Assembly: GCF_001421885.1 (NCBI RefSeq) | Contig: NZ_LMLH01000028.1 | Location: forward strand, 463,143-527,142 | Length of the DNA: 64,000 nt | Direction: 5' to 3' | Origin: Pseudomonas sp. Leaf48 | Lineage (GTDB): Bacteria; Pseudomonadota; Gammaproteobacteria; Pseudomonadales; Pseudomonadaceae | Part shown: positions 17,089 to 25,256 of the stretch, one piece after another | How the letters are laid out: every line of letters starts with the position of its first letter | Position numbering within the stretch: the first letter of the stretch is position 1 | Notes under the pieces: model-generated | The model's input: the letters and a program-made list of their open reading frames with translations, nothing else | Database searches by the model: none | Told to the model about the DNA's origin: nothing | Position numbers and translations under genes: made by a program

Positions 17089-18484
17089 ATCGCAACGAAA
17101 TGCTGGTCGATTGCAAAAGTCCGCCATTGCGATCGTGATAATTCACCTGAATGTGCCCGGCCTCTACCACCAGGTGGGCAAAGTTGTCCTGGCTGATCAC
17201 CGGGCTGGTCAATTCATGCTGATAGTCACCTGTGGCCGTCCGTGCCAGCGGTTGGTCGAGGATAAAAGAGGATTGCGTGGCGTAGGGCAGCAATTTGCTG
17301 TTGCACAGGGGCGATGACACGATGGTGTGAACTTCGAAATCCGCATCGGCACTGTGCTTCAGTCGGCTGGTCAGGGAGCCATGAACATCGCCCGAAATGA
17401 AGATGACATTCTTTACGTTGTGCTCGCGGATCGTCTCCAGCAGGCGCAGGCGTTGTTGCGCAAAGGCTTTCCAGGCATCGCCATCGAGAATTTTCCGGTC
17501 GGGGTAAAACACGACGCTGGTGACCACGAATTTGACCCGGGCCGGGCTGTTGATCAGCCAGGTGCACAGCGCCTGTTCCTGTTCTGCATCAAGAATGCGT
17601 CGATCATCGGCACTTAAATTTCGGCGTGTGCGGCTGTCGGTTACAAACCATTCGATATCCCCTTCGAAGATCTGATACCAGTACTTATCCAGCTTTTTGT
17701 TTATTTGTCCGTCTGCGCAAAGTTCGTGGGCGGGACCATGGCTGGCCTGATATATCTCATAGGCTTTCAGAGCGTTGAGATATAAAAGATCATCGCTTTT
17801 GCTTTTGTTGGCCGGCCAATTGTCTTCTATCTCGTGATCATCGAGGATCATATAGGTTGGCAGGCTGGACATTAAATCGGCGATCCTGGGTTGCGAGAAG
17901 GCCACGCGATACTTTTGCAGGATGTCCTTGAGTTTGCGGTCTGGCGCGAAGACGTTCAGGTCATCGACGTAGATCTGGTCGCCGGTCATCACCAATGCGC
18001 TGACAGGCGGGTCGGCGAGTTCCGCCAGGCGTGACATCGACGCGAAGATCCTGTCTCCCAGATGCGGTGCCGCGGCAATGCCCGCGGTCATGCGCAGGTA
18101 ACGGCAGGAACCGGTGAGGTAGGCGCGGGGCCGGGTTGATTGAGTGGAGCGGGTGCGAAAACGATAGATCTGTTGCGGCCAGTGCAGAGGCGACTCCTCC
18201 GCGGGAGGTGTCGGGTGCATGGATTTGAACCAGCCCGCCTGATATTCATAGACGGTATCGGCACAAAGCCCGTTCAGTGCGATGACTTCGGACATGTCGT
18301 GCGCGGGTTCGAGCCTGGTAAAAACACCCGGCGACCAAAGAACTTCGCCGCGGCGCCGATAACGAATTCCGGCATATGCCAGGGTGTTCTTTTGTACTTC
18401 GCCGCGCAAGAAAATGCGTGCATGATTAATTGTCGTATGACCAATGATTGGGCCAACTGTCGGTTTAAGCATGTTTGAGTCCAT
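17087..18484 (-). CDS. PhoD-like metallophosphatase (alkaline phosphatase D family)
   Basis: Predicted metal-dependent phosphomonoesterase or phosphodiesterase. From MDSNMLKPTVG it is about 465 residues. Visible: an N-terminal Fn3-like domain (RIFLRGEVQKN to YRFRTRS), then the metallophosphatase domain with TGDQIYVDD, the LDDHEIEDNW motif and SGDVHGS, which together give the usual metal ligands. No Tat signal or lipoprotein signal is visible, unlike classical secreted PhoD, so this may be a cytoplasmic relative. Start is uncertain: a further ATG 12 nt downstream (MLKPTV) is equally plausible, and the frame also extends upstream to 18613. It lies between dipA and aceF, where P. aeruginosa has no gene as I recall, so it is probably accessory. 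Confidence 0.8.
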   Translation of the reverse strand: MDSNMLKPTVGPIIGHTTINHARIFLRGEVQKNTLAYAGIRYRRRGEVLWSPGVFTRLEPAHDMSEVIALNGLCADTVYEYQAGWFKSMHPTPPAEESPLHWPQQIYRFRTRSTQSTRPRAYLTGSCRYLRMTAGIAAAPHLGDRIFASMSRLAELADPPVSALVMTGDQIYVDDLNVFAPDRKLKDILQKYRVAFSQPRIADLMSSLPTYMILDDHEIEDNWPANKSKSDDLLYLNALKAYEIYQASHGPAHELCADGQINKKLDKYWYQIFEGDIEWFVTDSRTRRNLSADDRRILDAEQEQALCTWLINSPARVKFVVTSVVFYPDRKILDGDAWKAFAQQRLRLLETIREHNVKNVIFISGDVHGSLTSRLKHSADADFEVHTIVSSPLCNSKLLPYATQSSFILDQPLARTATGDYQHELTSPVISQDNFAHLVVEAGHIQVNYHDRNGGLLQSTSISLR

Positions 18485-18641
18485 TCGGTTTATGCTGATT
18501 AGGCAAATGATGTTGTTCTCGGCCGTAGTTAATAACCGTTGAATGATCCTAGTTATTTGACCTTGAAAAATGTCGAGCCGAAATGGATTCGATTTGTGGG
18601 CGAAGTCAGCCACAAATGTAAGAAAACGGTTTTCTTCAGGG

Positions 18642-18690
18642 CAAAAAAAGCCCCGCCAAATTGGCGGGGTTGAGAGACAAGCGTGGTGCT
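18642..18690. repeat. Left copy of a ~50-bp direct repeat flanking the delta-60 gene
   Basis: The segment containing the terminator hairpin AGCCCCGCCAAATTGGCGGG is repeated at 20158-20207. The copies agree at nearly all positions (A7 versus A8, then a few substitutions in the last 16 bases) and continue past the hairpin into TTGAG..A.AAGCGTGG.GCT-like sequence. Confidence 0.8.
18643..18669 (-). terminator. Rho-independent terminator of the delta-60 gene
   Basis: On the minus strand, CCCCGCC (63-69) and GGCGGGG (51-57) flank an AATTT loop and are followed by seven T residues. It lies about 90 nt beyond the stop codon at 18761. Confidence 0.85.
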
Positions 18691-18760
18691 GTCGTTCAGC
18701 TTGATGAACGGCCGCGGCCCCACGCAGATGCTAAGGAAACGCTCGAAAAGGATTCAAGAC

Positions 18761-20038
18761 TCAGGCGTCCAGTTCGTAGCGTCGTACCGAACCCGCCGAG
18801 TTATCAGCCTGCCCGCCGACTGCGAGCAACCGGGTACCGGAGCTAAGGAGAATGTCCCAGAAACTTCCCTCCGGCTCTTCGAACAAACCATGAGTGCCAA
18901 AGTTTGTATCGGGTTGGCCATTGGCAAGGTAGCGGGCCAGAACGCCATGAAATCGTGGCCCTGGCGAGATGACCTGGCCGGCACACAGGATCAAATTATC
19001 GGGGTCCGGTTGTACGCGCTCGAAACGAAAGGTGCGGGTGTCGGCCGGGGTAAGTACAGGCTCGAAGCTCTGGTCGATCCATCCGTCAGCAGTAAACCTG
19101 ACCGTCCAGCCGGCAGTAGTCTGCTGGTCGGTCAAAAAATAGCCAGAAGCGAGCAATTTTTCATCCGGTGTCGGGGTCAGTGACAGGAAGGCGCGTTTGC
19201 CAGGTATGTCCGTGAAGCCCGCTACGCCGAATGACAGGTCGGGTTCACCGTCCAGGGTCAGGGCAGCCAGCAATGCGCCTGCTCTATGCTGACCGGCCAA
19301 TACGAGGCGTGGTTCGAGGCTGCCCACAACCTGTGCGATGACTCCATTCAATTGGCAGGGGCCGTTTTTGTAAGTGATCTCGGTGTAGCCTTTGCCGTGA
19401 AATCCGGTATCAAGTTTGCCGTTCTGGGCCAGGCGGATCAGAACGGTCCTGGCCGGTTCGTCGAACCAATTGTCGACCACGAAAGGAATCAGTATTTGGC
19501 CCTTGGGAGTCACGATGGGTGATGAGCTGTGGTTGCCATTGCGAGCCCCACTGCGTGCCATTGAGGTCCGGGCCGCGGTTTTTCCAGAGGAGCCCAGCTC
19601 GACGATGGTCACGCCCTCGGTGCCGAAAGTACGGTCACGTTGCCCATTGCTCAGGTACATGGCGAACCCTGGAATGAACTCATCCTCATCGTCGATCATG
19701 GCTGTCAGCAGCAATCGACCGTCAGGCATCAATTGAATATTGATACCGTCGCTGTTGCGTTCATCATCGAAATTTTCAGCGACATGGCCACCGCTACCAA
19801 AACTCCGGTCCAGACTGCCGTCCTCATTCAAAGCGATCAGCAGGGCATGGCCGGCGTAGCTGCTGACGAGCACCATTGAGCGATCAGGGCGCATAATCAC
19901 CCCATAGATGGACGAGGCAGACACCCCATTACCCAGCAGTGCTGCGTTGCACACAACCGTGCCGAGGGTGCCGAAGGTCGTATCCAGGCGTGGAGTGGAG
20001 AGGGGGGTGGTGCTGATGGGTTCAAGTGGGACTTGCAT
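18761..20038 (-). CDS. Delta-60 repeat beta-propeller protein
   Basis: 425 residues from the ATG at 20038, chosen for AAGGA eight nt upstream. At least seven copies of the delta-60 signature (LDTTFGTLG, LDRSFGSGG, RDRTFGTEG, LDTGFHGKG, PDLSFGVAG, IDQSFEP, PDTNFGTHG) are spread through the protein, alternating with segments such as 'RPDRSMVLVSS', the pattern of the delta-60/NHL-like propellers. There is no signal peptide or membrane segment. Function unknown; pseudomonads carry many such proteins of unassigned role. The gene is framed by a ~50-bp direct repeat that includes a terminator, suggesting insertion or duplication beside aceF. Confidence 0.75.
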   Translation of the reverse strand: MQVPLEPISTTPLSTPRLDTTFGTLGTVVCNAALLGNGVSASSIYGVIMRPDRSMVLVSSYAGHALLIALNEDGSLDRSFGSGGHVAENFDDERNSDGINIQLMPDGRLLLTAMIDDEDEFIPGFAMYLSNGQRDRTFGTEGVTIVELGSSGKTAARTSMARSGARNGNHSSSPIVTPKGQILIPFVVDNWFDEPARTVLIRLAQNGKLDTGFHGKGYTEITYKNGPCQLNGVIAQVVGSLEPRLVLAGQHRAGALLAALTLDGEPDLSFGVAGFTDIPGKRAFLSLTPTPDEKLLASGYFLTDQQTTAGWTVRFTADGWIDQSFEPVLTPADTRTFRFERVQPDPDNLILCAGQVISPGPRFHGVLARYLANGQPDTNFGTHGLFEEPEGSFWDILLSSGTRLLAVGGQADNSAGSVRRYELDA

Positions 20039-20157
20039 GTCTATCATCCTTGTTAGTGGGGCAAAGTTTTGCCCTGGTAATGGATGAAACGACAAAAAGG
20101 CTGAAGCGCTCAACTCTCAGAAATACCAGTTTTGGTCTTTTGGAGTGGCCTTGGAAA

Positions 20158-20207
20158 CAAAAAAAAGCCCCGCCAAATTGGCGGGGTTGAGGTACGAGCG
20201 TGGCGCT
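20158..20207. repeat. Right copy of the ~50-bp direct repeat flanking the delta-60 gene
   Basis: Second copy of the repeat at 18642-18690, carrying the terminator used by aceF. The near identity beyond the hairpin stem argues for a duplication event rather than two unrelated terminators. Confidence 0.8.
20159..20186 (-). terminator. Rho-independent terminator of aceEF
   Basis: On the minus strand, the CCCCGCC/GGCGGGG stem is followed by eight T residues, about 70 nt after the aceF stop codon. Confidence 0.88.
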
Positions 20208-20257
20208 CGGAAACGTGGAACGCGACGGGCCCTCCGGTGAAGGAGGGCCGGCCGGTA

Positions 20258-22216
20258 TTACAGCAGCATGGTGCGGATGTCGCCCAGCAGGTCGCTCAGA
20301 CGCTTGGTGAAGCGTGCAGCAGCGGCACCGTTGATCACGCGGTGATCGTAGGACAGCGACAGGGGCAGCATCAGTTTCGGCTGGAAGGCTTTGCCGTCCC
20401 AGACTGGCTGGATGGTTGCCTTGGAAACACCGAGGATCGCCACTTCCGGCGCGTTGACGATCGGCGTGAAGCCGGTGCCGCCAATGTGGCCGAGGCTGGA
20501 AATGGTGAAGCACGCGCCTTGCATCTCATCCGACGAGAGCTTCTTGGTCCGGGCTTTTTCAGCCAGGGAAGCAGCCTCGGCGGCCAGTTGCAGCAGGCTC
20601 TTCTGGTCGACGTTCTTGATGACCGGTACCAGCAGGCCATCCGGGGTGTCGACGGCGAAACCGATGTTCACGTACTTCTTGCGGATGATCGCCTTGCCGC
20701 TTGGTGCCAGCGAACTGTTGAAGTCCGGCAGTTCCTTGAGCAGATGCGCGCAGGTCTTGAGCAGCAGTGGCAGGATGGTCAGCTTGACGCCAGCCTTCTC
20801 GGCCACGGCTTTCTGGCCGACGCGGAACGCTTCGAGTTCGGTGATATCCGCCGAGTCGAATTGCGTCACGTGCGGCACGTTCAACCAGCTGCGGTGCAGG
20901 TTGGCAGCACCGACCTGCATCAGGCGGGTCATCGGCACTTCTTCGATTTCACCGAAGCGGCTGAAGTCCACGACCGGAATCGGCGGGATGCCCGCGCCAC
21001 CGGTTGCGCCAGCAGCAGCGGCCGGTGCTTCCTTGGCCTTCTGCATCATGGCTTTGACGTAAACCTGCACGTCTTCTTTCAGGATGCGACCGTGCGGACC
21101 GCTGGCGCCAACGGCACTCAGCTCGACGCCGAATTCACGGGCCAGTTGGCGCACTGCCGGGCCGGCGTGAACCTTGGCGCCCGGTTTGGCTGGAGCAGCA
21201 ACCGGAGCGGCAGCAGCAGGTGCAGCGGCAGCCGGAGCAGCAGCGGCTGGCGCAGGAGCGCTCGCAGCAGCGGCAGGTGCCGGGGCAGCAGCAGGCGCCG
21301 CGCCTTTGACTTTCAGCTTGAGAATCAGGTCGCCGGTGCCGACTTCGTCATCGAGCTTGACGGAGACGCTTTCCACCACACCCGCGGCAGGCGATGGGAT
21401 TTCCATGCTCGCCTTGTCGGATTCCAGGGTGATCAGCGACTGGTCGGCTTCAACGGTGTCGCCGGCCTTGACCAGGACTTCGATGATCTTGGCCTTGCCC
21501 GCCGAACCGATATCCGGAACGTGGATGTCCTGAACGCTATCGGCAACCGGTGCAGCAGGAGCGGCGGCCGGTGCCGGAGCAGTGGCGGCAGGAGCAGCGG
21601 CCTGAGCAGGAGCAGCGGCAGCAGCCGGCGCCGCAGCGCCCGCCACTTCCAGATCCAGAATCAGGTCGCCGGTGCCGACTTCGTCGTTGAGCTTGACGCT
21701 GATGGCCTTGACCACGCCAGCGGCAGGCGACGGGATTTCCATGCTGGCCTTGTCGGACTCCAGGGTGATCAAAGATTGATCAGCTGCGACGGTGTCGCCG
21801 ACCTTGACCTGGATCTCGATGATCTGGGCCTTGCCCGACGAACCGATGTCCGGCACGTGCACTTGCTGAACCGAAGCGGCAACCGGCGCAGCAGCAGGAG
21901 CGGCCGGCGCTGGAGCAGCGGCCGGTTTCTCTTCGGCTTTGGCGGCTGGCGCAGCGGCGGCCGCTGGAGCCGCAGCAGCGGCACCTTCGACTTCCAGCTC
22001 CAGCAGTTCGTCGCCTTCTTTCAGGCGATCGCCCAGCTTCACTTTCAGGCTCTTGATAATACCGGCCTTCGGCGCAGGCACTTCCATGCTCGCCTTGTCC
22101 GATTCCAGCGTCAGGATGCTCTGGTCGGCTTCAATACGGTCGCCGACCTTCACAAACAGTTCAATTACTTCACCTTCACCGCTGCCGATGTCAGGTACGC
22201 GAATGAGTTCGCTCAC
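20258..22216 (-). CDS. aceF: AceF: dihydrolipoamide acetyltransferase (E2) of pyruvate dehydrogenase
   Basis: Core of the pyruvate dehydrogenase complex; transfers acetyl groups from lipoate to CoA. 652 residues with three N-terminal lipoyl domains, their modified lysines in DKASM at Lys41, Lys156 and Lys268. Ala/Pro-rich linkers separate them. A peripheral subunit-binding domain follows at about 349-386 (AGPAVRQLAREFGV...HGRILKEDV), then the acetyltransferase domain ending with DHRVINGAAAARF (His625 catalytic). It starts 11 nt after aceE ends, so the two are co-transcribed, and it is followed by a terminator. Confidence 0.97.
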   Translation of the reverse strand: MSELIRVPDIGSGEGEVIELFVKVGDRIEADQSILTLESDKASMEVPAPKAGIIKSLKVKLGDRLKEGDELLELEVEGAAAAAPAAAAAPAAKAEEKPAAAPAPAAPAAAPVAASVQQVHVPDIGSSGKAQIIEIQVKVGDTVAADQSLITLESDKASMEIPSPAAGVVKAISVKLNDEVGTGDLILDLEVAGAAAPAAAAAPAQAAAPAATAPAPAAAPAAPVADSVQDIHVPDIGSAGKAKIIEVLVKAGDTVEADQSLITLESDKASMEIPSPAAGVVESVSVKLDDEVGTGDLILKLKVKGAAPAAAPAPAAAASAPAPAAAAPAAAAPAAAAPVAAPAKPGAKVHAGPAVRQLAREFGVELSAVGASGPHGRILKEDVQVYVKAMMQKAKEAPAAAAGATGGAGIPPIPVVDFSRFGEIEEVPMTRLMQVGAANLHRSWLNVPHVTQFDSADITELEAFRVGQKAVAEKAGVKLTILPLLLKTCAHLLKELPDFNSSLAPSGKAIIRKKYVNIGFAVDTPDGLLVPVIKNVDQKSLLQLAAEAASLAEKARTKKLSSDEMQGACFTISSLGHIGGTGFTPIVNAPEVAILGVSKATIQPVWDGKAFQPKLMLPLSLSYDHRVINGAAAARFTKRLSDLLGDIRTMLL

Positions 22217-22227
22217 AGAATCTCTCC

Positions 22228-24873
22228 TCAGCAGTCCAGTGGGTTGAGTTTTTCCGGGTTGATACCGAACTTGGCAATGGCTTCAGCCACAACCTTAGGT
22301 TCGATGTCACCACGGTCAGCCAGTGCTTCCAGGGCTGCCAACACCACGAAATGACGGTCAACTTCGAAGAAATGACGCAGTTTCTTGCGGCTGTCGCTGC
22401 GGCCGAAACCGTCGGTGCCCAGGACTTTGAATTCCTTGGACGGTACCCACTGACGGATCTGCTCGGCGAACAGCTTCATGTAGTCGGTAGAGGCGATGAC
22501 CGGACCTTTACGGCCGTTCAGGCACTCTTCGACGTAGCTCAGCTTCGGCTTCTGGCCAGGGTGCAGACGGTTGCTGCGCTCTACGGCCAGGCCATCGCGA
22601 CGCAGTTCGTTGAAGCTGGTAACGCTCCACACGTCGGCGCCGACGTTGAACTCTTCACGCAGGATCTTCGCTGCTTCACGGACTTCACGCAGGATGGTAC
22701 CGGAGCCCATCAGCTGAACGTGGTGCGCCGCTTCGCGGGTGTCTTCTTCGAGCAGGTACATGCCTTTCTTGATGCCTTCTTCGGCACCGGCCGGCATGGC
22801 TGGCTGCTGGTACGACTCGTTCATCACGGTGATGTAGTAGAAGACGTCCTGTTGCTCTTCGGTCATCTTCTTCATGCCGTCCTGGATGATCACCGCCAGC
22901 TCGTAGCCGTAGGTTGGATCGTAGGTGCGGCAGTTCGGGATGGTCGCGGCCAGCAGGTGGCTGTGACCGTCTTCGTGTTGCAGGCCTTCACCGTTCAGGG
23001 TGGTACGGCCGGCGGTGCCGCCGATCAGGAAGCCACGGGTACGGCTGTCGCCAGCGGCCCATGCGAGGTCGCCGATACGCTGGAAGCCGAACATCGAGTA
23101 GAAGATGTAGAACGGCAGCATTGGCTGGTTGTGGCTGGAGTACGAAGTACCGGCAGCGATGAAGGAGCTCATGGCGCCCGCTTCGTTGATGCCTTCTTCG
23201 AGGATCTGGCCCTTCTTGTCTTCCTTGTAGAACATCACCTGGTCTTTATCGACTGGCTCGTAGAGCTGGCCGACGGACGAGTAGATGCCCAACTGACGGA
23301 ACATGCCTTCCATGCCGAAGGTACGGGCTTCGTCCGGAATGATAGGAACGATGCGTGGACCGATTTCCTTGTCCTTGACCAATTGCGCCAGGATGCGCAC
23401 GAAAGCCATGGTGGTGGAAATTTCACGGTCGCCCGAGCCGTCGAGGATGGCCTTGAGGGTATCCAGTGGCGGCGTCGGTACGCTGAAGCTTTGTGCGCGA
23501 CGCTGTGGCACGAAACCACCCAGAGCAGTGCGGCGCTCGCTCAGGTAGCGGGCTTCGGCGCTGTTTGGTTCTGGCTTGAAGAACGGCAGGTTCTCCAGCT
23601 CTTCGTCCTTGACCGGAATGTCGAAGCGGTCGCGGAACAACTTCAGGCTGTCGACATCGACTTTCTTGGTGTTGTGCGCGGTGTTTTTCGCTTCGCCGGC
23701 ACCGGTGCCATAACCCTTGATGGTCTTGGCCAGGATGACGGTAGGTTGTTCTTTGTGGTTGACCGCTTCGTGGTACGCCGCGTAGACCTTGTACGGGTCG
23801 TGGCCACCACGGTTGAGCTTCCAGATCTCGTCGTCGGACAGGTCTGCAACCATCGCCTTGAGTTCTGGCGAGTTGAAGAAGTGTTCACGCACGAACGCGC
23901 CGTCTTTGGCTTTGTAGTTCTGGTACTCGCCGTCGATGACTTCGTCCATGCGGCGTTGCAGGATACCGTCGACGTCCTTGGCCAGCAGTGGGTCCCAGAA
24001 ACGGCCCCAGATGACTTTGGTCACGTTCCACTGAGCACCGCGGAAGACGCCTTCGAGTTCCTGGATGATCTTGCCGTTGCCGCGAACCGGGCCGTCGAGG
24101 CGCTGCAGGTTGCAGTTGATGACGAAAATCAGGTTGTCCAGCTTCTCGCGGCCAGCCAGGGAGATCGCGCCCAGGGATTCCGGCTCGTCGCACTCGCCGT
24201 CGCCCAGGAAACACCAGACTTTTTGCTTGCCGGCAGGAATGAAGCCACGGGCTTCCAGGTACTTCATGAAGCGAGCCTGGTAGATCGCCTGGATCGGACC
24301 CAGACCCATGGAAACGGTCGGGAACTGCCAGAAGTCAGGCATCAGCCAAGGGTGCGGGTAGGACGACAGGCCCTGACCGTCTACTTCCTGGCGGAAGTTG
24401 TTCATCTGGTCTTCGGTGATGCGGCCTTCCATGAATGCACGGGCGTAAACGCCTGGCGAGGTGTGGCCCTGGAAGTAGATCAGGTCGCCGCCGTGTTCGT
24501 CGGTCGGGGCCTGGAAGAAGTAGTTGAAGCCGATGTCATACAGGGTCGCACTGGAAGCGAAGCTGGAGATGTGACCACCCAGGTCAGAATCTTTCAGGTT
24601 CGTACGCATTACCATGGCCATCGCGTTCCAGCGTACCAGCGAGCGAATGCGGCGTTCCATGAACAGGTCGCCAGGCATGCGTGCTTCGTGGGTAACGGGG
24701 ATCGTGTTGCGGTAAGGCGTGGTGATGGCGTAAGGCAACTGCGAGCCGCTGCGGGTCGCGAGTTCACCCATACGGGTCATCAAATAGTGAGCGCGGTCTT
24801 CGCCTTCTTTGTCGAGAACCGATTCCAGGGCGTCCAGCCATTCCTGGGTTTCGACGGGATCGAGGTCTTGCAT
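22228..24873 (-). CDS. aceE: AceE: pyruvate dehydrogenase E1 component (homodimeric type)
   Basis: Thiamin-diphosphate-dependent decarboxylase that feeds acetyl groups to AceF. 881 residues, the normal length for the homodimeric E1 (about 885). The N-terminus MQDLDPVETQEWLDALESV is typical. The thiamin-diphosphate motif GDGECDEPES with a downstream NCN lies near residues 224-255, and the C-terminal end VLGTDGFGRSDSRKKLRHFFEVD matches E1p. It is first gene of aceE-aceF; two palindromic operators lie upstream. It is divergent from glnE. Confidence 0.97.
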   Translation of the reverse strand: MQDLDPVETQEWLDALESVLDKEGEDRAHYLMTRMGELATRSGSQLPYAITTPYRNTIPVTHEARMPGDLFMERRIRSLVRWNAMAMVMRTNLKDSDLGGHISSFASSATLYDIGFNYFFQAPTDEHGGDLIYFQGHTSPGVYARAFMEGRITEDQMNNFRQEVDGQGLSSYPHPWLMPDFWQFPTVSMGLGPIQAIYQARFMKYLEARGFIPAGKQKVWCFLGDGECDEPESLGAISLAGREKLDNLIFVINCNLQRLDGPVRGNGKIIQELEGVFRGAQWNVTKVIWGRFWDPLLAKDVDGILQRRMDEVIDGEYQNYKAKDGAFVREHFFNSPELKAMVADLSDDEIWKLNRGGHDPYKVYAAYHEAVNHKEQPTVILAKTIKGYGTGAGEAKNTAHNTKKVDVDSLKLFRDRFDIPVKDEELENLPFFKPEPNSAEARYLSERRTALGGFVPQRRAQSFSVPTPPLDTLKAILDGSGDREISTTMAFVRILAQLVKDKEIGPRIVPIIPDEARTFGMEGMFRQLGIYSSVGQLYEPVDKDQVMFYKEDKKGQILEEGINEAGAMSSFIAAGTSYSSHNQPMLPFYIFYSMFGFQRIGDLAWAAGDSRTRGFLIGGTAGRTTLNGEGLQHEDGHSHLLAATIPNCRTYDPTYGYELAVIIQDGMKKMTEEQQDVFYYITVMNESYQQPAMPAGAEEGIKKGMYLLEEDTREAAHHVQLMGSGTILREVREAAKILREEFNVGADVWSVTSFNELRRDGLAVERSNRLHPGQKPKLSYVEECLNGRKGPVIASTDYMKLFAEQIRQWVPSKEFKVLGTDGFGRSDSRKKLRHFFEVDRHFVVLAALEALADRGDIEPKVVAEAIAKFGINPEKLNPLDC

Positions 24874-24983
24874 GGCTTGCTCCAGGGCGGAAAGGCTTCC
24901 AGAATCGGTTGCCTGAGTTTGCGACTGGCCTTGTGGGCAGACGTTATGAATTCTTGGATTGCCGACAGGTTGTTCCGGCGGCG

Positions 24984-25050
24984 TGTAGTTTTACTACAAA
25001 TCATCCGGCATTTCAGCTTCGCTAATGTATATACGAGTAGTAAAACTACA
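24984..25050. promoter_or_regulatory. Pair of GTAGTWWWACTAC palindromes upstream of aceE
   Basis: Within the 383-bp gap between aceE and glnE, TGTAGTTTTACTACA (24984-24998) is a perfect palindrome around a TTT centre. A second copy, AGTAGTAAAACTACA (25036-25050), keeps five of six arm pairs. Their centres are 52 bp apart, about five helical turns. The GT-x-x-x-x-x-AC layout resembles operators of GntR/FadR-subfamily regulators, the family of PdhR, which controls pyruvate dehydrogenase in E. coli. The regulator here is not identified. The rest of the gap contains AT-rich sequence and no gene. Confidence 0.55.
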
Positions 25051-25256
25051 GATCAGCGGCTTGTGGCCCTCGGCTGCGTTGTGAGATTAATCATTAAGGT
25101 TGGTGTTTTATCAACCAAATCAGGTAAAAGTTTGATGCTGGCTGCCACAATAAAAGAAAATTCAGCTATTTCTAACTTTTGTTCGACACTCCTTCAGGTA
25201 GTGGGTTTGCCAGATTCACTACATGCAGCCCGTTGCACGCCGATCAAGGATAGACC

